Positions 59,901 through 64,000 of a stretch of DNA of 64,000 nucleotides are shown here, in pieces. Origin of the DNA: Theristus sp. LFF4_11 (Eukaryota; Nematoda; Chromadorea; Monhysterida; Xyalidae); the NCBI GenBank assembly GCA_030248135.1, contig JASANC010002903.1, positions 1-64,000 on the forward strand, written 5' to 3'. The position numbers were made by a program, and so were the translations under genes. A model generated the notes under the pieces. That model made no database searches. It saw only the letters and a program-made list of their open reading frames with translations, and was not told the origin of the DNA. Numbering within the stretch: the stretch's first letter is position 1; every line of letters begins with the position of its first letter.

Positions 59901-62900
59901 AGAACGAAAAGGACGGCTTTCCGATAACGGCGGTTCGCGAGATCAAGATCCTACGTGAGCTGTCGCATCCGAACGTGGTGCGCCTGATCGACATTGTCAC
60001 CGACAAGGCATCGGCCGCCGAGTTTCGCTCCGGCAATAGAGGTGAAACGTTTCGTTGTTTTTAGGTTTGATTAGGTTATGGATTGCTTTTCGCGACATGA
60101 AAAGGATGAATAGATGGACGGAGGAAGTTCAAAACACAATTTCATTCCAAAGTTGATCCAACAGTGATCTTGACCCAACCTCCCACTCATTCAACTCGTC
60201 ATTGTCAACCAACATCACAAGCCAACCGGCCATCTCTGCACCTTGCACTTTCAGGCGCCTTTTATCTCGTCTTCGAGTACATGGACCACGATTTGATGGG
60301 CATTCTCGAAAGCGGCTACGTGACGCTGACGCACACGCACATTCAGTCGTTTATAAAGCAGCTGCTCTCCGGCTTGGAGTACTGTCATGCGAAACGATTC
60401 CTGCACCGCGACATCAAGTGCTCGAATATTTTGCTGAACAATGAGTAAGAGCTTGACATGGTTGGCGCTGGGGTTGGGGTTGGGGCTGATTGCTGGCAGC
60501 GAACTTGGGTGGTGCAGCGAGTTGCCATAATGGCATATTAAATCCATGCTTTATACACTTTTTAACCAATTTTTTCTCAATGTAATTTCAGTGGTTTTAC
60601 TTTCGGCTGTTTCTTTTGACCCCCTTTCAAAATGTTGCAGAGGCCAAATAAAGTTGGCCGACTTTGGCCTGGCGCGTCTCTACCAGGAGGGTCTGCAACG
60701 GCCGTACACGAACCGCGTGATAACATTGTGGTATCGACCGCCGGAACTATTGCTCGGCGAGGAGCGGTACACGCTCGCAGTGGACGTTTGGAGTGTTGGG
60801 TGAGACTCGCCATTTGCGTTTTGGGAAGTGGTCCAGTTTGCGTAGCTAGTGGCTGGCTGGTCCTTTGGGGACTGGACTGGCTGGAACCATTGGATTGGAC
60901 TGAACACTGAACTGATTGGTTTCGCTTTTTTTGAAAGGCGATTCGATCGAAAAAATTTATGATTTTTCAGAGAGAAATCAAGGAAACCCGTTTTTTGACA
61001 ATACAATCAAGCAGGCGCTCCATTTCACTTATTCAAAACCAACTGTTAAGCTAGGTTGGCACGGGTCTCCCACAGATCCACAAGCCACCAAGCTCACGAG
61101 TCACCATCAGCATCTCGCACGTTTGCAGTTGCATTCTCGGCGAGCTGTTCGTGAAGAAGCCGCTGTTCCAAGGCAACAGCGAGGCGGCGCAGTTGGAGGC
61201 GATCTCGCGGGTGTGCGGCACTCCGACGCCGGACGTCTGGCCGAACGTGGTCGAGCTGCCGCACTACGCCGCCATGCGCCCCCGCAAACACTGCAAACGA
61301 TGCCTCAGGGAGTTCTGCGCGCCCTACGAGTGAGTGCACGGGCAGGGATGATTGGGGACGCGTTATTATTGGTGGTTGACTGTGCACTAAACGGCTGACC
61401 TGCTTACGGATGGTAAAAAACCGGTTTGCCAAAAAAACGTTTTTCCCAATTGTTTCTAGCACCCAGTTTCCAGGACTTCTGAATTGCACACTTTACTAGT
61501 CAGCCGAAGTAATTGTTCACAAAAAAGCCCTGTTCATCATTCAGCATTCCGGCGCCAGCCATCGAGCTAAGGGACAACCAAGCTTTGTTTTTCACTAAAT
61601 TTTACTGACAAAACGTAGCTGAATACGTTCTTTTCTGCCTACGTTTGTCTCATTCATCAGCCTCCCTGTTCGTTCAGCATTCCGGCGCCGGCGGTCGAGC
61701 TGATGGACAACATGCTGTCGCTGGACCCGTGCAAGCGCTGGTCAGCCGCTCGAGCGCTCGAATCACCGTGGCTGGTCGACATCGACTGGGCGCAGATCAA
61801 GCCACCCGAGCTGCCGACCTATCAGGACTGCCACGAGATGTGGTCGAAGCAGCTGCGACGGAAACGCCAGAAGCAGGCGGCCGAGGGCCACGGCGGCGGC
61901 ACCGCACAGCTCGATCCGGCGCACATGAACCCGCCGCCGGCGTCGTCGTCTGCGAGGGCGCACTCGACGCGAGCGCACAGTCCGATCGGTGCGGCTTTGT
62001 TTCGGGTTTTTAATTTAGTGTTGCAGCGGCTGGCGAGTGTTTGTAAGTTGTAACTCATGTCAGTTCGGTGGCCGAGAGCTGCATGACTTATGGCTGGTCT
62101 GCTTTTCCTGCGAACTCCGCACAAATGGTACGCATTTTAGCGTCGCTGGTCAGACGGATAGAATTGGGATACCATTGAGCTCAGTTTCCGAGCACCGCCG
62201 CCGCAATCACCGCCCAGTTTTGCAGAGTCGCTTTTGTTGACGCGGGCTTTGTTCGCGATCTGTTTCGGAAAGAGATTTCAGTTATCACGTTCCTTTTGCT
62301 ACTTTCTCCAACTGTCCGTTTTCTGCAGAGGGCCAAGCGAGCTCCAGCGGCGCCGGCGGCAGCGGCAGCCTGCTCGACCTGACCATGGTTGCGCCACTGA
62401 TCGAGCGCATCAAAACGATGCCGCCGAACGAGCTGATGCAGAAGGATCCCTCGGAGCTGTTGACCACACTGGCAACACTCGTCAACCTCGTGAACACCTC
62501 CAAGCAGGACATACCGGAGCACGACAAGCGACAGCTGAACGAGCTCTTTCACATATTTCGCGGACTGCTCGCGTCGAATCTGCCGCAGTCGCAGCAGCAA
62601 CAATCACAGCAACAGCAGGGCGCAGGTCGGCGATTTGTGATTGTTGCCAGGCCAGCGAAAGTGTTGACGTTGAATATTGCTCATTTTCGTCCAAATTCTT
62701 GAAAATCACGCTTTCAAGCTTCAGCGTATTGAAGCCAGGCTAACCTGCACTTCAGTGTGTTGAAATTTCGTGTTTTCTTGCAGTTTTTATTGTTATTGCA
62801 TTTTACTGTGCGTCTCCCAGTAGTAGACGATTTCAATATTCAAAACCACTCGGTTCAATAAACGAGTCACCCTTTGCAGGTTCAGCTCAGCAGCCACAAC

Positions 62901-63148
62901 CACAGCCGCCGCCACCACCACCCCCACAACAACAACAGCAACAACAACAACAACAACAGAAGCCAACGCCAAAGTCCTCGAAAGCCCGTCAGCAGATCGA
63001 CACGCTGTTGAGCACGTTGATGTCATCAGCTGCCAGCACAACAGCAGCACCGACAACAGCAGCATCGAGGCCTCATTCACAGCCGCCGTCACGCCAGTCA
63101 TCCACTGGCGTTGCTGATGGTTGGGCGTGGTGGATTGCGCGGGGTTAA
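50909..63148 (+). CDS. CDK12: CDK12/CDK13-type RNA polymerase II CTD kinase
   Basis: Nineteen phase-consistent exons predict 1607 residues: 50909-51565, 51990-52466, 52906-53228, 53581-54004, 54308-54483, 56572-56759, 57441-57635, 57870-58030, 58230-58281, 58607-58843, 59156-59351, 59461-59597, 59868-60041, 60255-60444, 60641-60799, 61129-61329, 61678-61988, 62329-62625, 62880-63148. The long N-terminus is low-complexity, basic and Ser/Arg-rich with RS repeats ([29 protein letters not shown]), then proline-rich. The kinase domain (about 1050-1350) has [34 protein letters not shown] (the PITAIRE-type helix), [18 protein letters not shown] and [20 protein letters not shown] with the T-loop Thr. 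The CDK12-specific tail [19 protein letters not shown] follows. With cyclin K it phosphorylates the Pol II CTD in the nucleus during elongation. The C-terminus is Gln/Pro-rich. CDK12 versus CDK13 cannot be separated here; invertebrates usually have one gene. The ATG at 50909 is the first in frame. Confidence 0.95.
51751..51885. mobile_element. Short palindromic MITE, copy 2 (CDK12 intron 1)
   Basis: Left arm catatctaactggctgattg, then tgcatgcattctgt. Right arm has acagaatgcatgca, then gatcagctagttgggtgtg. Same family as 6478-6608, more diverged at the ends. Confidence 0.7.
55758..56501. mobile_element. hAT-type MITE, copy 3 (CDK12 intron)
   Basis: Ends tagagatgtaagggtcaaaa and the reverse of tagagatgtcaagaaaaa. 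A perfect 8-bp target duplication actagacc lies at 55750-55757 and 56502-56509. The interior shares the core caaaaattttctttga and mirrored A/T runs with copies 1 and 2 but is clearly more diverged. Length 744 bp, almost equal to copy 1. Confidence 0.9.
56851..56982. mobile_element. Short palindromic MITE, copy 3 (CDK12 intron)
   Basis: Ends atgcaactagctaattggtt and the inverse aaccaatcagctagttgcat. Inner arms are tcacgtgatgcgtgc and gcatgcatcatcacgtga. Same family as 6478-6608 and 51751-51885. Confidence 0.75.
58975..59055. repeat. Dispersed repeat shared with 1751-1829
   Basis: cattctgtgcatt, atttcgaat, gctgatt and aatcagtcaaccc occur in the same order and spacing at 1751-1829 and here, with scattered mismatches. 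It lies in a CDK12 intron. Confidence 0.65.
61529..61585 (+). repeat. Partial duplicate of a CDK12 exon 5' end (decoy exon start)
   Basis: The stretch cctgttc...ttcagcattccggcgcc and the following coding bases of exon 61678-61988 recur 133 bases upstream, including the splice acceptor. Read in frame it gives [12 protein letters not shown] and then runs to a stop, versus [12 protein letters not shown] in the real exon. Confidence 0.8.
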
Positions 63149-64000
63149 CACCGTTTGCAAATAAGAGTGGGGGGGCCCTAGGAACATTCCGTGATACATG
63201 GAAAAGTTTTTAAACCAAGGGTGCAGGGACATTCTACTAATCAAGGCGCTTCAGGTTTACCCCCTGAGTACCCCCTGATTATGCCTATAAAGGTCGTTTT
63301 TAGGGTGCGGAAGTTGAAAAACCCTCGATTTTTTGCGATTTTTCGCAAAGTGTACCTTTTTAGCCCTACCGTATCTCGTAGTTGCACAGTTTCTGGAACC
63401 TCACACAGTATTCACGTGAAAGATCTTGCGGAGTTCTTTAAGACCCTGTATCAATGAGCCCTTGCAAGGGGGGTCCCTAAGGCGCTACGACGCTAGTTAA
63501 AATTACTTTTTTTTTAAATTACGCTATTTTTTTAAACATTTTTTTGAGCTCATAAACACAATTTTTCGATTTTCATTTTTGGTTCTACAGGGGGTTTTCG
63601 GGGTCGCTGAATTCGAATCTGATCTTAGATTTTTGCCCCGGGCATTTTTTGCCCTAAAATTGGGCAAAAACACATTTTTTTGCGTTTTCCAGTGTTTTTT
63701 GGTTTTAATTTTTAATTTTAAGTGCGGATTTTTTTAAAAAAGCTGTTTTACAACAGCCTTACGACCGCTGTATCGAAATCAGTTTTGATATTTTGCAACT
63801 GACCATTTGCCGACCCAAAAAAATGGGTAAAAAGTTGATTTTTTTGCTTTTTGCACACGTTTTCGTTTCACAGTGAAAATATCAAGTTAGAAACAACTTG
63901 TAATTTAAATTTTTAGTTCTACATGGAGGGTTTCGGGGTCGCTAAATTTGAATCTGACCTTAGATTTTTGTCCCGGGCCTTTTTTTGCTTTAAAAGTTAG
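63149..64000. repeat. 3' flank of CDK12, repetitive sequence
   Basis: A block at about 63570-63640 (ggttctacagggggttttcg, then tcttagatttttgccccggg) recurs at about 63905-63985 with a few changes, a direct repeat of roughly 335 bases that runs off the window. T/A homopolymers separate the blocks. At 63168-63480, ggggggccctagga and ggggggtccctaag frame another segment. No gene. Confidence 0.7.

Overview
The window is animal (metazoan) nuclear DNA. Every protein gene is split by short GT-AG introns whose phases I could follow exon by exon. The gene set (Gi/o-type G-alpha, phosphorylase kinase regulatory subunit, VOPP1/WBP1-type membrane protein, BACURD, SETD3, CDK12) is animal-specific or typical of animals. 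Genes are compact, introns are AT-rich and full of small transposon derivatives, and exons are GC-richer. I cannot name the species; an invertebrate with a fairly compact genome fits best. No operons, CRISPR arrays or prokaryotic signals are present. All exon models were built by eye from reading frames, splice sites and remembered family similarity, and no search was run.

Layout: 1-1401, the 3' end of a sepiapterin reductase gene (+), with a one-base frame break. 1968-3443, a VOPP1/WBP1-like single-pass membrane protein with PPxY motifs (-). 3967-7155, a complete eight-exon Gi/o-type G-alpha gene (-). 9248-13534, a BACURD/KCTD10-13-type BTB adaptor (-), with a CR1/L2-like LINE 3' end in one intron. 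13850-14703, two low-complexity coding exons of unknown affiliation (-). 15605-20365 and 21408-27019, two tandem ADCK2-type mitochondrial UbiB kinases (-). 28465-29127, mitochondrial ribosomal protein L36 (+). 30122-42894, a 31-exon phosphorylase b kinase regulatory subunit (-). 43639-47291, SETD3 actin-histidine methyltransferase (-). 47292-50908, a repeat-only divergent intergenic region. 50909-63148, a 19-exon CDK12/13-type transcription kinase (+). 63149-64000, a repetitive tail.

The genes look like unrelated housekeeping and signalling genes, not a co-regulated cluster; the only linked pair by descent is the ADCK2 tandem duplication. The accessory interest lies in the repeats. There are three ~0.7 kb hAT-type MITEs (two with perfect 8-bp target duplications), a palindromic mariner-type element, two further Tc1/mariner MITEs, a family of ~130-bp palindromic elements, two tRNA-derived SINE-like repeats, and a dispersed 8-mer (CTGATTGG/CCAATCAG) found about ten times more often than chance. 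The most notable protein feature is a non-canonical P-loop in the otherwise intact G-alpha. I did not find a clearly new multi-gene system.
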